13,594 nucleotides of DNA from an uncultured Clostridia bacterium (GTDB lineage: Bacteria; Bacillota; Clostridia; Oscillospirales; Acutalibacteraceae): assembly GCA_945988915.1 (NCBI GenBank), contig CAMFTS010000025.1, forward strand, positions 1 to 13,594, written 5' to 3'. Position numbers and translations under genes: made by a program. This document shows, in pieces, positions 1 to 5,847 of this stretch (position 1 is its first letter; every line of letters starts with the position of its first letter). Below the pieces are notes generated by a model. That model did not search any database. It saw nothing but the letters and a program-made list of their open reading frames with translations, and was not told the origin of the DNA.

Positions 1-55
1 TCGCGCTTGGTTCGGGACCAAGAGGCCGCTGGTTCAAGTCCAGTCGCTCCGACCA
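1..55 (+). tRNA. tRNA-Pro(CGG), 5' end missing
   Basis: This is the 3' part of a tRNA. The anticodon stem CTTGG/CCAAG encloses the loop TTCGGGA, giving anticodon CGG (proline, codon CCG). The T arm (GCTGG-TTCAAGT-CCAGT), the 3' acceptor strand CGCTCCG, discriminator A and an encoded CCA (53-55) follow. About 22 nt (5' acceptor strand and most of the D arm) lie beyond the left edge, so the contig breaks inside the gene. Confidence 0.93.
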
Positions 56-60
56 AAAAA

Positions 61-87
61 GACGATTGCTTTCGCAATCGTCTTTTT
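61..87 (+). terminator. Rho-independent terminator of tRNA-Pro
   Basis: A perfect 9-bp stem GACGATTGC/GCAATCGTC (61-69 and 74-82) with a TTTC loop is followed by five T (83-87). It starts 5 nt after the tRNA CCA end. The A-run at 55-60 would give it some activity on the other strand too. Confidence 0.9.
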
Positions 88-92
88 CAATG

Positions 93-256
93 AAATTCGT
101 TCTTTGCGGAACGAGTGAAATATTACTTCGTAATGTGAAATACGCTTCGCGTATGAAATATGCCTGCGGCATATGAGGGAACGAATTTTATTTCACATTC
201 GGCGTTAGCCGAATATTTCATAATCCTTTAGGATTATTTTACATCGCGTCAGCGAT
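93..256. repeat. Array of seven short hairpins with mirrored spacers
   Basis: Seven small inverted repeats follow one another: 97-102/109-114, 122-126/130-134, 140-145/149-154, 158-164/168-174, 197-203/208-214, 220-226/231-237 and 243-247/252-256. Loops are mostly 3-4 nt and stems 5-7 bp. The stems differ in sequence, but the spacers are alike: GTGAAAT or TGAAAT in the first half, ATTTCAC or ATTTCA in the second. The second-half spacers are therefore the complement of the first. In addition 93-102 pairs with 179-188 (10 bp), enclosing hairpins 2-4 and competing with hairpin 1. The array lies beyond the tRNA terminator and codes for nothing. I cannot name a described family for it. It may be a dispersed, MITE-like or structured-RNA repeat. 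Confidence 0.8.
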
Positions 257-277
257 ATTTCGTTGGCTGTCTGTCCT

Positions 278-322
278 TGCCGGTTCAACTCCATATCAAA
301 ATTTTATACCGGCATCTTTTTT
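278..322 (+). terminator. Terminator-like hairpin with long loop
   Basis: TGCCGG (278-283) pairs with CCGGCA (309-314), directly followed by TCTTTTTT. The 25-nt loop is long for a terminator, and the stem is only 6 bp. The segment 282-293 matches 11 of 12 bases of the T-arm segment of tRNA-Pro at 31-42. The structure could instead be a broken tRNA T arm (GCCGG-TTCAACT-CC...CCGGC) interrupted by AT-rich sequence. Confidence 0.4.
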
Positions 323-341
323 GTTGCCTCTTGACACCAAT

Positions 342-383
342 AAACCTTGATATTTCAATGATTTTGAAATATTGAGGTTTTTT
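342..383 (+). terminator. Strong Rho-independent terminator
   Basis: A 17-bp stem (342-358 with 364-380, two G-U wobbles near the base) carries a 5-nt loop TGATT and runs into a T tract at 378-383. It isolates the promoter at 538 from anything upstream. There is no protein gene between it and the tRNA, so it probably ends a transcript covering the hairpin array, or is left from a lost gene. Confidence 0.75.
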
Positions 384-403
384 GTTTTACCTGATAATCA
401 GCA

Positions 404-427
404 TTTTTCTAACACTTTTTCTAACAC
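404..427. repeat. 12-nt perfect tandem duplication
   Basis: TTTTTCTAACAC occurs twice in direct succession (404-415 and 416-427) in the non-coding region between the terminator and the operon promoter. A 9-nt part (412-420) is also complementary to 476-484. No function is evident. Confidence 0.7.
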
Positions 428-485
428 AATTAAAGAAACACATCTGTTTATGCTATATTTATGGATAAAGAGCACAAAAAGTGTA

Positions 486-501
486 GTGAATAGCCATTCA
501 C
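486..501. promoter_or_regulatory. Small palindrome GTGAAT-AGCC-ATTCAC
   Basis: A 6-bp inverted repeat with a 4-nt centre lies 37 nt upstream of the -35 element of the operon promoter. It could be an operator half-site pair or a small hairpin. Its size is close to chance expectation in AT-rich DNA, so support is limited. Confidence 0.35.
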
Positions 502-504
502 CTT

Positions 505-530
505 TGTATATTTTTTTGAAAAAATATACA
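505..530. promoter_or_regulatory. Perfect 12-bp-arm palindrome upstream of operon promoter
   Basis: TGTATATTTTTT (505-516) is followed after only 2 nt by its exact reverse complement AAAAAATATACA (519-530). This 26-nt dyad ends 7 nt before the -35 box at 538. A 2-nt loop is too tight for a good RNA hairpin, so a dimeric DNA-binding regulator is the better reading. No regulator gene is in the window. The Bacillus kip/ycs operon, which carries homologous genes, is controlled by the IclR-type regulator KipR, but I cannot assign this site to any family. Confidence 0.55.
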
Positions 531-537
531 TAAATTA

Positions 538-566
538 TTGACACGCTATTTTGTTGGGTTTATAAT
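538..566 (+). promoter_or_regulatory. Consensus sigma-A promoter of the dat-pxp-alr operon
   Basis: TTGACA (538-543), a 17-nt spacer and TATAAT (561-566) match the housekeeping consensus at all 12 positions. Transcription should start near 573, giving a leader of about 30 nt that contains the ribosome site GGAGGAG (591-597). A fully consensus promoter suggests strong basal expression unless the adjacent palindrome is bound. Confidence 0.9.
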
Positions 567-604
567 GCTTTTGTTATTATTCTTGTTTGCGGAGGAGTTT
601 TGGA

Positions 605-1456
605 ATGGAAAATATTGGCTATTATAACGGTAAAACAGGTCTTATTGACGAAATGACTATACCGATGAACGACCGTGTTACATATTTCGGTGACGGCGTT
701 TATGATGCTACATACTCAAGGAATCATAAGATTTTTGCTATTGACGACCATCTTGACAGATTTTACAACAGCTGCCGTCTTTTAAAAATCCCCTTTGATA
801 TGCCCCGTGAGGAGCTTGCAAAAACCTTGCAGGATTTGGTTAATCAAGTGGATGACGGCGAAACCTTTATCTATTGGCAGGCAACAAGAGGTACCGGAAT
901 GAGAAATCACGCATTCCCCGAATCAAAACCTAATCTGCTTGTCACCGTTTCACCGAGCAAGTTTAAAGATGTTTATCAAAAACTTCGTCTTATCACCTTG
1001 GAGGACACAAGATTTTTCCATTGTAATGTTAAAACACTTAATCTTATTCCCAGCGTACTTGCCGCTGAAGCTACAAAGCAGGCAGGCTGTGACGAATCTG
1101 TTTTCTACCGTGTAAGAGGCGATCAGAAAATCGTTACAGAGTGCGCTCACAGCAATGTTTCAATGCTTAAAGACGGAAAATTCATAACTGCGCCACTTTC
1201 AAATCTTATTCTTCCCGGCATTACAAGAAAGCATCTTATTGAGATTTGCAAAGAGCTTGGAATACCGGTTGAGGAAAAAGAATATACTCTTGAAGAGCTT
1301 TTTGACGCCGATGAAATTATTGTTTCCAGCTCCGGCTCTTTGGGTATCGGCGTATATGAGATGGATGGCAAGCCTGTCGGCGGCAAGGATGAGGCATTGC
1401 TTAAAAAGATACAGGATGCCTATCAGGAAAGACTTGCAAAAGCAACAGCAATATAA
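605..1456 (+). CDS. dat: D-amino-acid transaminase (D-alanine aminotransferase)
   Basis: This PLP fold-type IV aminotransferase interconverts D-alanine plus 2-oxoglutarate with pyruvate plus D-glutamate. The protein has 283 residues, normal for the family. Visible family marks are FGDGVYD (28-34); TRGTGMRNHAFP (94-105), whose Arg100 and His102 correspond to the substrate-carboxylate-binding Arg/His of Bacillus D-amino-acid transaminase; the PLP lysine Lys143 in VKTLNL; Glu179 in VTEC; LPGITR (203-208); and SSSGS (241-245). The RNH motif separates it from branched-chain aminotransferases. The ATG at 605 is preferred to an in-frame TTG at 587 because GGAGGAG (591-597) stands 7 nt before it and would lie inside the longer frame. 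It is first in the operon, 84 nt ahead of the DUF4392 gene, with alr at the far end. It can connect D-Glu with D-Ala in the cytoplasm. Confidence 0.93.
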   Translation: MENIGYYNGKTGLIDEMTIPMNDRVTYFGDGVYDATYSRNHKIFAIDDHLDRFYNSCRLLKIPFDMPREELAKTLQDLVNQVDDGETFIYWQATRGTGMRNHAFPESKPNLLVTVSPSKFKDVYQKLRLITLEDTRFFHCNVKTLNLIPSVLAAEATKQAGCDESVFYRVRGDQKIVTECAHSNVSMLKDGKFITAPLSNLILPGITRKHLIEICKELGIPVEEKEYTLEELFDADEIIVSSSGSLGIGVYEMDGKPVGGKDEALLKKIQDAYQERLAKATAI

Positions 1457-1482
1457 ATGATTTAGATTTTCAGGTTCAAGGA

Positions 1483-1518
1483 GGAACAATCAAAGTTTTT
1501 ACTTTGGCTGTTCCTTTT
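1483..1518 (+). terminator. Intra-operon hairpin with T-rich tail (attenuator candidate)
   Basis: GGAACA (1483-1488) pairs with TGTTCC (1509-1514), and CAAAG (1491-1495) with CTTTG (1502-1506), separated by a 2x2 internal loop; TTTT follows. It lies between dat and the DUF4392 gene and could partly end transcription after dat. Its 5' arm contains a strong Shine-Dalgarno-like AAGGAGG (1478-1484) with no start codon at the right distance. The ribosome site actually used downstream is AAAGGAG (1527-1533). Confidence 0.5.
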
Positions 1519-1540
1519 ACTGTTTTAAAGGAGAAAAAAT

Positions 1541-2614
1541 ATGACACAGGAAGAGCTTACTTTATTAAATATAGGCGATAATCTCGATAATCTTATGAAT
1601 CTTGACCCAAGAGGATACGGCGTTTGCAGAATTCTTTATGACGCTTCAAGAAAATACACGGGCAAACCCCTTTGTCTGAATGCTGCGGAAAAACTTTTAA
1701 ACACCGTTAAAGACGGTGATTTGGTTTATATTTTGTCAGGCTTTGTTCTGCTTGACCACGGCAGTGCGGAAACAGACGGAATTGTCAGTAGTGTGCTTTT
1801 ATGCCGTTCTCTTGTGCTTGCTATGAATGCAAAGCCCGTAATCATCTGCCAGCAGGACAATGTTCAGGCTGTTAAAGCAATGGCAAGAGTTGTCGGACTT
1901 CATATTTACGACAACATTGATGATGTGCTGTCTCATCCCGTTTCAATGGGAGTTATTCCCTTCACAACGGACAAGGATAAAGCGGAAGCTCAGGCTGACG
2001 AAATACTTTCCCACGGCAAGCCCTCGGCAGTTATTGCCAATGAATTTCCCGGTGAAAACCGTATGGGCGAATTTCACAATGCCGTTGGTAAAAACACTAC
2101 TCACCTTGAAGCTAAAGCAGATATACTCTTTGATAAAATCAAGGAAATGGGCATACTCAATATTGCAATAGGAGATTTGGGAAATGAAATGGGTATGGCA
2201 ACGATACTTCCGCAGCTTGACGAATACATACCCTATGCGGCAAAAGGACGCTGTAACTGCGGCTGCGGCGGAGGAATTGCAGTTCGTAATGCGGCAGACA
2301 ATATTATTACTGCCACCGTATCGGATTGGGGTTGCTATGCTATGATTGCTATGATGGCATATCTTAAAGGCGACCTTGACATTATGCACGATTCCACCCT
2401 TGAAAAAGAAGTTCTTGACACTGCTGTACGCAACGGTATGGTTGATATGTACGGTTGGCATATTCCCGCAATCGACGGTTTTTCGGATAAATTCAATATG
2501 CTCCTTGTTGACCTTATGCGTGAGTGTATTTCTTATCCGCTTAAGCTTAAGACAACCTGCAAGACATGGTTTGACAAAACAATAGAATTGGGATTTTATG
2601 AAGGTAAAATATGA
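1541..2614 (+). CDS. DUF4392 protein, D-glutamate cyclase-like C-terminal family
   Basis: This 357-residue cytoplasmic protein belongs to the glutamate cyclase-like C-terminal family (PF14336/DUF4392), the C-terminal part of human DGLUCY, which converts D-glutamate to 5-oxo-D-proline. Recognisable segments are ETDG (77-80), the glycine-rich GDLGNEMGM (211-219; the usual form is GDGGNE-like) and SDWGCYA (261-267). A tight cysteine cluster, Cys238/240/242 in CNCGCGGG, may bind a metal; I do not know how common it is in the family. The start is set by AAAGGAG at 1527-1533. Its stop overlaps the pxpB start (ATGA). The other DGLUCY half is encoded separately at 4266. The family assignment is good. 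That the bacterial protein is a D-glutamate cyclase, alone or with the DUF1445 partner, is inference from the human enzyme and from the 5-oxoprolinase neighbours. Confidence 0.8.
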   Translation: MTQEELTLLNIGDNLDNLMNLDPRGYGVCRILYDASRKYTGKPLCLNAAEKLLNTVKDGDLVYILSGFVLLDHGSAETDGIVSSVLLCRSLVLAMNAKPVIICQQDNVQAVKAMARVVGLHIYDNIDDVLSHPVSMGVIPFTTDKDKAEAQADEILSHGKPSAVIANEFPGENRMGEFHNAVGKNTTHLEAKADILFDKIKEMGILNIAIGDLGNEMGMATILPQLDEYIPYAAKGRCNCGCGGGIAVRNAADNIITATVSDWGCYAMIAMMAYLKGDLDIMHDSTLEKEVLDTAVRNGMVDMYGWHIPAIDGFSDKFNMLLVDLMRECISYPLKLKTTCKTWFDKTIELGFYEGKI

Positions 2615-3342
2615 ACGGAAAAACTGAATTTCTGATAGCCGGAGACCGTGCGCTAATTATAAAATTCGGCGATACAATCGACAGCGAAACAAACAACTGC
2701 ATACGCTCTTTTTGTTCTTTGCTTGAGAGGAAACGCATTGAGGGCATTATTGAAGTTGTCCCCACCTTTAACAGTCTTTCCGTCTATTACAACCCTTGTG
2801 TTATCAAGGGCGAAAAGCTTATTAAAAAGCTATCGTCACTCTTGAAAAAAAACGGTAATAATTCACAAGGAGGCGGAACGACCTATATTATCCCCGTTTT
2901 GTATGGCGGAGAATGGGGCGAGGACTTAAACGATGTTGCCGCCCATGCTAATCTTACCGCCGAAGAGGTAGTAAAAATTCATTCTTCAACGGATTATCTT
3001 ATATATATGCTTGGTTTTCTCCCCGGCTTTGCGTATCTCGGCGGACTTGACAAACGAATTGTAACTCCGCGTCTTGACACGCCCCGTACAAAAATTCATG
3101 CAGGAGCCGTAGGAATAGGCGGTGAACAAACAGGAATTTATCCCCTTGCTTCCCCCGGAGGCTGGCGGCTTATCGGCACAACTCCCGTTAAAATATATGA
3201 TGCAGACAGAGTTGAGCCGATATTGTATAAAGCCGGCGACAAAATCCGTTTTGAATCTGTTACCGAGAAAGAATTTGAAATTATCAAAAAACAGGTTGAA
3301 GATAATACATACACAGTTAAAACAGTGAAAGGAGAGCGCTGA
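2611..3342 (+). CDS. pxpB: 5-oxoprolinase subunit PxpB (KipI family)
   Basis: PxpB is a subunit of the prokaryotic ATP-dependent 5-oxoprolinase PxpABC, which opens 5-oxoproline (pyroglutamate) to glutamate. Its Bacillus homologue was first described as KipI, a histidine-kinase inhibitor. The 243-residue protein has the family segments GFLPGFAYLGGL (135-146), the PR...PR pair (153-159) and GIGGEQTGIYP through SPGGWRLIG (168-189), in the normal order and length. The start codon overlaps the stop of the DUF4392 gene by 4 nt (ATGA), and its stop shares one base with the pxpC start (TGATG). This indicates translational coupling and a fixed subunit ratio. No missing segment is seen. Confidence is high because pxpC and pxpA follow in the same operon. 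Confidence 0.95.
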   Translation: MNGKTEFLIAGDRALIIKFGDTIDSETNNCIRSFCSLLERKRIEGIIEVVPTFNSLSVYYNPCVIKGEKLIKKLSSLLKKNGNNSQGGGTTYIIPVLYGGEWGEDLNDVAAHANLTAEEVVKIHSSTDYLIYMLGFLPGFAYLGGLDKRIVTPRLDTPRTKIHAGAVGIGGEQTGIYPLASPGGWRLIGTTPVKIYDADRVEPILYKAGDKIRFESVTEKEFEIIKKQVEDNTYTVKTVKGER

Positions 3343-4262
3343 TGAGTATTAAAATCACAAGCGGCGGTATGCTCTCCACAATTCAGGATACAGGCAGAAC
3401 AGGTGCGCAGTCAACGGGATTTTCAGTTTCGGGAGTTATGGATCGCGACGCTTACCGTGAAGCAAATCACCTTGTAGGTAACATAAACGGTGAAGCTGTT
3501 ATTGAAATGACATACAACGGTATATGCGCCGAGTTTTTATGCGATACCGTAATTGCCTTTACGGGCGGCGATTTTGCACCTACAATAAACGGCTTGAGCG
3601 TTCCCTGTTATCACAGTGTAGCTGTTAAACGTGGTGACATACTGAAAATGGGTATGACAAACGACTCCATGCGCTGCTATATGGCGGTAAGAGGCGGTTT
3701 TGATGTTCCTGTTGTAATGGGAAGCCGTTCAACCAATATGAAAATAAAAACAGGCGGTTTTGAGGGCAGAAAGCTCAGAACAGGCGACATTATTCCTATC
3801 GGCAAGGGAATTACCAATTCTATAAAAGACAGAGCTTTGCCTAAACCCGAATATAACAATGAAATCCGTGTTATTTTAGGGCCGCAGGATAATTATTTCA
3901 CAAAAAAAGGCATTGATACTTTTCTGTCCTGTGAATACACTGTATCCGATAAGTCCGACCGTATGGGATACCGTTTTAGCGGTGCAGAAATTGAAAACAA
4001 CGGCACCGACATTATATCGGACGGTATTGCAGAAGGCAGTATTCAGGTATCTTCAAACGGACAGCCTATAATTATGATGGCTGACCGTCAGACAACGGGT
4101 GGATATGCAAAAATTGCTACCGTGATTTCAGTTGATATTCCTAAACTTGCACAGAAAAAGCCGGGTGAAAAGGTAAAATTCACCGCTGTGTCCTTAAAAG
4201 AAGCACAAAAGGAATATATAAAAAAAGAAAAATACTACCGAACTCTTTTTTTGGAGGATTGA
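3342..4262 (+). CDS. pxpC: 5-oxoprolinase subunit PxpC (KipA family)
   Basis: PxpC is the biotin-dependent-carboxylase-like (AHS2/KipA) subunit that works with PxpB and PxpA in ATP-driven hydrolysis of 5-oxoproline. The 306-residue protein starts with the typical STIQDTGR (12-19) and contains YMAVRGGFDVPVVMGSRST (113-131) and TGGFEGRKLRTGD (137-149), followed by a family-like C-terminal half with GPQDNYF and a late DRQTTGGYAKIATV segment. Length is usual for the family. Ribosome site AAAGGAG (3328-3334) precedes the ATG, which overlaps the pxpB stop by one base. The YcsI-family gene begins 3 nt after its stop. No biotin carboxylase or biotin carrier gene is nearby, which favours 5-oxoprolinase over a carboxylase function. 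Confidence 0.95.
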   Translation: MSIKITSGGMLSTIQDTGRTGAQSTGFSVSGVMDRDAYREANHLVGNINGEAVIEMTYNGICAEFLCDTVIAFTGGDFAPTINGLSVPCYHSVAVKRGDILKMGMTNDSMRCYMAVRGGFDVPVVMGSRSTNMKIKTGGFEGRKLRTGDIIPIGKGITNSIKDRALPKPEYNNEIRVILGPQDNYFTKKGIDTFLSCEYTVSDKSDRMGYRFSGAEIENNGTDIISDGIAEGSIQVSSNGQPIIMMADRQTTGGYAKIATVISVDIPKLAQKKPGEKVKFTAVSLKEAQKEYIKKEKYYRTLFLED

Positions 4263-4265
4263 CAA

Positions 4266-5051
4266 ATGAATTACGAAAATATGAGTCCGTATGAGGTAAG
4301 ACAACTCATAAGACAAGGCAAAATCGACTTTCAGACTTCAGGTATGTGTCGTGGATATGCTCAGGCAAATTTAGCGATACTGCCTAAGAAATACGCATAC
4401 GATTTCCTACTATTTGCTCAAAGGAATCCAAAGCCCTGCCCTATTCTTGAAGTCAGCGACGAGGGAAGCAGATTTCTGAAGAAAATTGCAAAGGACTGCG
4501 ATATTGCCAACGATTTCCCGAAATACCGTGTTTATGAGCACGGCGTAATGACAGGCGAATACACAAGCGTTGAGCACTTATGGCGTGACGACCTTGTTGC
4601 ATTTTTAATCGGCTGTTCTTTTTCTTTTGAGGCGGAGCTTATTGACTGCGGTGTTTCTGTCCGCCATATTGAAGAAGGCAGAAATGTTCCAATGTATTTA
4701 ACAAATATTGAATGTGAGCCTGCAGGACAGTTCAGCGGTAAAATGGTTGTAAGTATGCGACCGCTTCCCCCCGACCAAATAGTTAAGTCGGTAAACATTA
4801 CAGCATCTATGCCGAGAGTTCACGGAACACCCGTTCATATCGGTAATCCTGCTCTTATCGGCATAAAAGATATTAGCAAGCCTGATTTCGGTGACGCTGT
4901 TACAATTAACGAGGGTGAAACTCCTGTATTCTGGGCTTGCGGCGTTACTCCGCAGTCGGTAATGATGAGCTCAAAGCCTGATTTTTGCATTACACATGCA
5001 CCGGGGCATATGCTCATAACAGATGTTAAAAATTCTGATTTGAAATTCTGA
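4266..5051 (+). CDS. YcsI/DUF1445 family protein (D-glutamate cyclase N-terminal-like)
   Basis: This 261-residue protein is of the PF07286 (DUF1445) family, long annotated as putative hydro-lyase; it includes Bacillus YcsI and the N-terminal part of human DGLUCY. The family marks are complete: GYAQANLAILP (30-40), RNPKPCPILEV (53-63), DDLVAFLIGCSFSFE (108-122), VPMYLTNI (141-148), VVSMRPLPP (161-169), HGTPVHIGNPALIGI (186-200), VFWACGVTPQ (221-230) and ITHAPGHMLITD (242-253). Ribosome site GGAGG (4253-4257) supports the ATG at 4266. It sits between pxpC and pxpA, and B. subtilis has the same families together (ycsF, ycsI, kipI, kipA). With the DUF4392 protein it rebuilds the two-part DGLUCY layout as separate polypeptides. 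Family membership is certain; the enzymatic role is inferred. Confidence 0.9.
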   Translation: MNYENMSPYEVRQLIRQGKIDFQTSGMCRGYAQANLAILPKKYAYDFLLFAQRNPKPCPILEVSDEGSRFLKKIAKDCDIANDFPKYRVYEHGVMTGEYTSVEHLWRDDLVAFLIGCSFSFEAELIDCGVSVRHIEEGRNVPMYLTNIECEPAGQFSGKMVVSMRPLPPDQIVKSVNITASMPRVHGTPVHIGNPALIGIKDISKPDFGDAVTINEGETPVFWACGVTPQSVMMSSKPDFCITHAPGHMLITDVKNSDLKF

Positions 5052-5064
5052 TTAAGGTGAAATT

Positions 5065-5832
5065 ATGATTAAGGTTGATTTAAACTGCGATATGGGCGAA
5101 AGCTACGGCAGATATAATTTAGGATTGGACAGCGAGGTTGCAAAATACATTTCCTCGGCAAATATCGCCTGCGGATATCATGCGGGCGACCCCGTGACAA
5201 TGCAAAAAACAGTTAATATAATGAAAGAAAACGGTGTCGCCGTTGGTGCTCATCCGGGCTTTCCCGACCTTTTAGGTTTCGGCAGACGAAATATGGCGGT
5301 TACTCCCGATGAAGCAAGCGCATATGTAAAGTATCAGGCAGGCGCACTATTGGCTTTTTGTATATCAAACGGATTGCCGTTACAGCACATAAAACCTCAC
5401 GGTGCGCTTTACAATATGGCAGGTAAGGACTACGAGCTTTCAAGCGCTATATGCAAAGGAATAAAGAGTATCGGCAAAGATATTATTTTAATGGGACTTT
5501 CAGGCAGTCAAACAATGAAAGCCGCACAGGATAACAAGGTAAAATTCGCCTGTGAAGTATTTGCTGACCGTGCCTATGAAGATGATGGCTCACTTGTGGC
5601 AAGAAGCAAGCCCGGTGCCGTAATAAAGAACGAAGATGAAGCTATTGAAAGAGTAATTAAAATGGTTCTTCATCATAAAGTCACAAGCATAAACGGTAAA
5701 GAAATAGAAATTACTCCCCATTCCGTATGCGTACACGGTGACAATGAAAAGGCCCTTATGTTCGTTCAAAAAATACACAAAGCATTAAACGAAAACGGTG
5801 TTGAAATTGCTCCGTTGAGCGAGATCATTTAA
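5065..5832 (+). CDS. pxpA: 5-oxoprolinase subunit PxpA (LamB/YcsF family)
   Basis: PxpA is the third subunit of the PxpABC 5-oxoprolinase, of the LamB/YcsF family with a deacetylase-like barrel. The 255-residue protein shows DLNCDMGESYG (5-15), NIACGYHAGD (33-42), GAHPGFPD (61-68), GFGRR (71-75) and KPHGALYN (110-117). These hold the acidic and histidine residues expected to form the active site. FADRAYEDDG and the C-terminal VCVHGD segment are also typical. AAGGTGA (5054-5060) precedes the ATG, and the gap to the YcsI gene is 13 nt. All three subunits, normally needed together, are present and intact in this operon. No transporter of the kind encoded beside pxpA in Bacillus (ycsG, NRAMP-like) occurs here, so the substrate is probably made inside the cell. 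Confidence 0.95.
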   Translation: MIKVDLNCDMGESYGRYNLGLDSEVAKYISSANIACGYHAGDPVTMQKTVNIMKENGVAVGAHPGFPDLLGFGRRNMAVTPDEASAYVKYQAGALLAFCISNGLPLQHIKPHGALYNMAGKDYELSSAICKGIKSIGKDIILMGLSGSQTMKAAQDNKVKFACEVFADRAYEDDGSLVARSKPGAVIKNEDEAIERVIKMVLHHKVTSINGKEIEITPHSVCVHGDNEKALMFVQKIHKALNENGVEIAPLSEII

Positions 5833-5847
5833 GGAGGGATAAGCATT

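Noticed and set aside
93..256. CRISPR array
   Set aside because: Repeated units are short, palindromic and not identical, spacing is about 17-25 nt and irregular, and no cas genes are present.
420..466. Extended -10-like TGCTATATT as a second promoter
   Set aside because: No acceptable -35 at the right distance, and the consensus promoter at 538 already explains the operon.
587..604. Upstream TTG start for dat (6 extra residues)
   Set aside because: It would place the ribosome site GGAGGAG inside the coding region; the ATG at 605 has ideal spacing and gives the family's normal N terminus.
573..604. Riboswitch or T-box in the operon leader
   Set aside because: The predicted leader is only about 30 nt, too short for either.
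605..1456. Branched-chain aminotransferase or aminodeoxychorismate lyase
   Set aside because: These share the fold, but the RNH carboxylate-binding motif and the alr and D-Glu context point to D-amino-acid transaminase.
1943..2461. Minus-strand open frame of 172 codons inside the DUF4392 gene
   Set aside because: It is a shadow of a well-supported gene; the translation is Ser/Ile/Asn-rich with no family resemblance and no clear ribosome site.
3342..4262. Urea/allophanate carboxylase subunit
   Set aside because: The AHS2 domain is shared, but there is no biotin carboxylase part and pxpB and pxpA are in the same operon.
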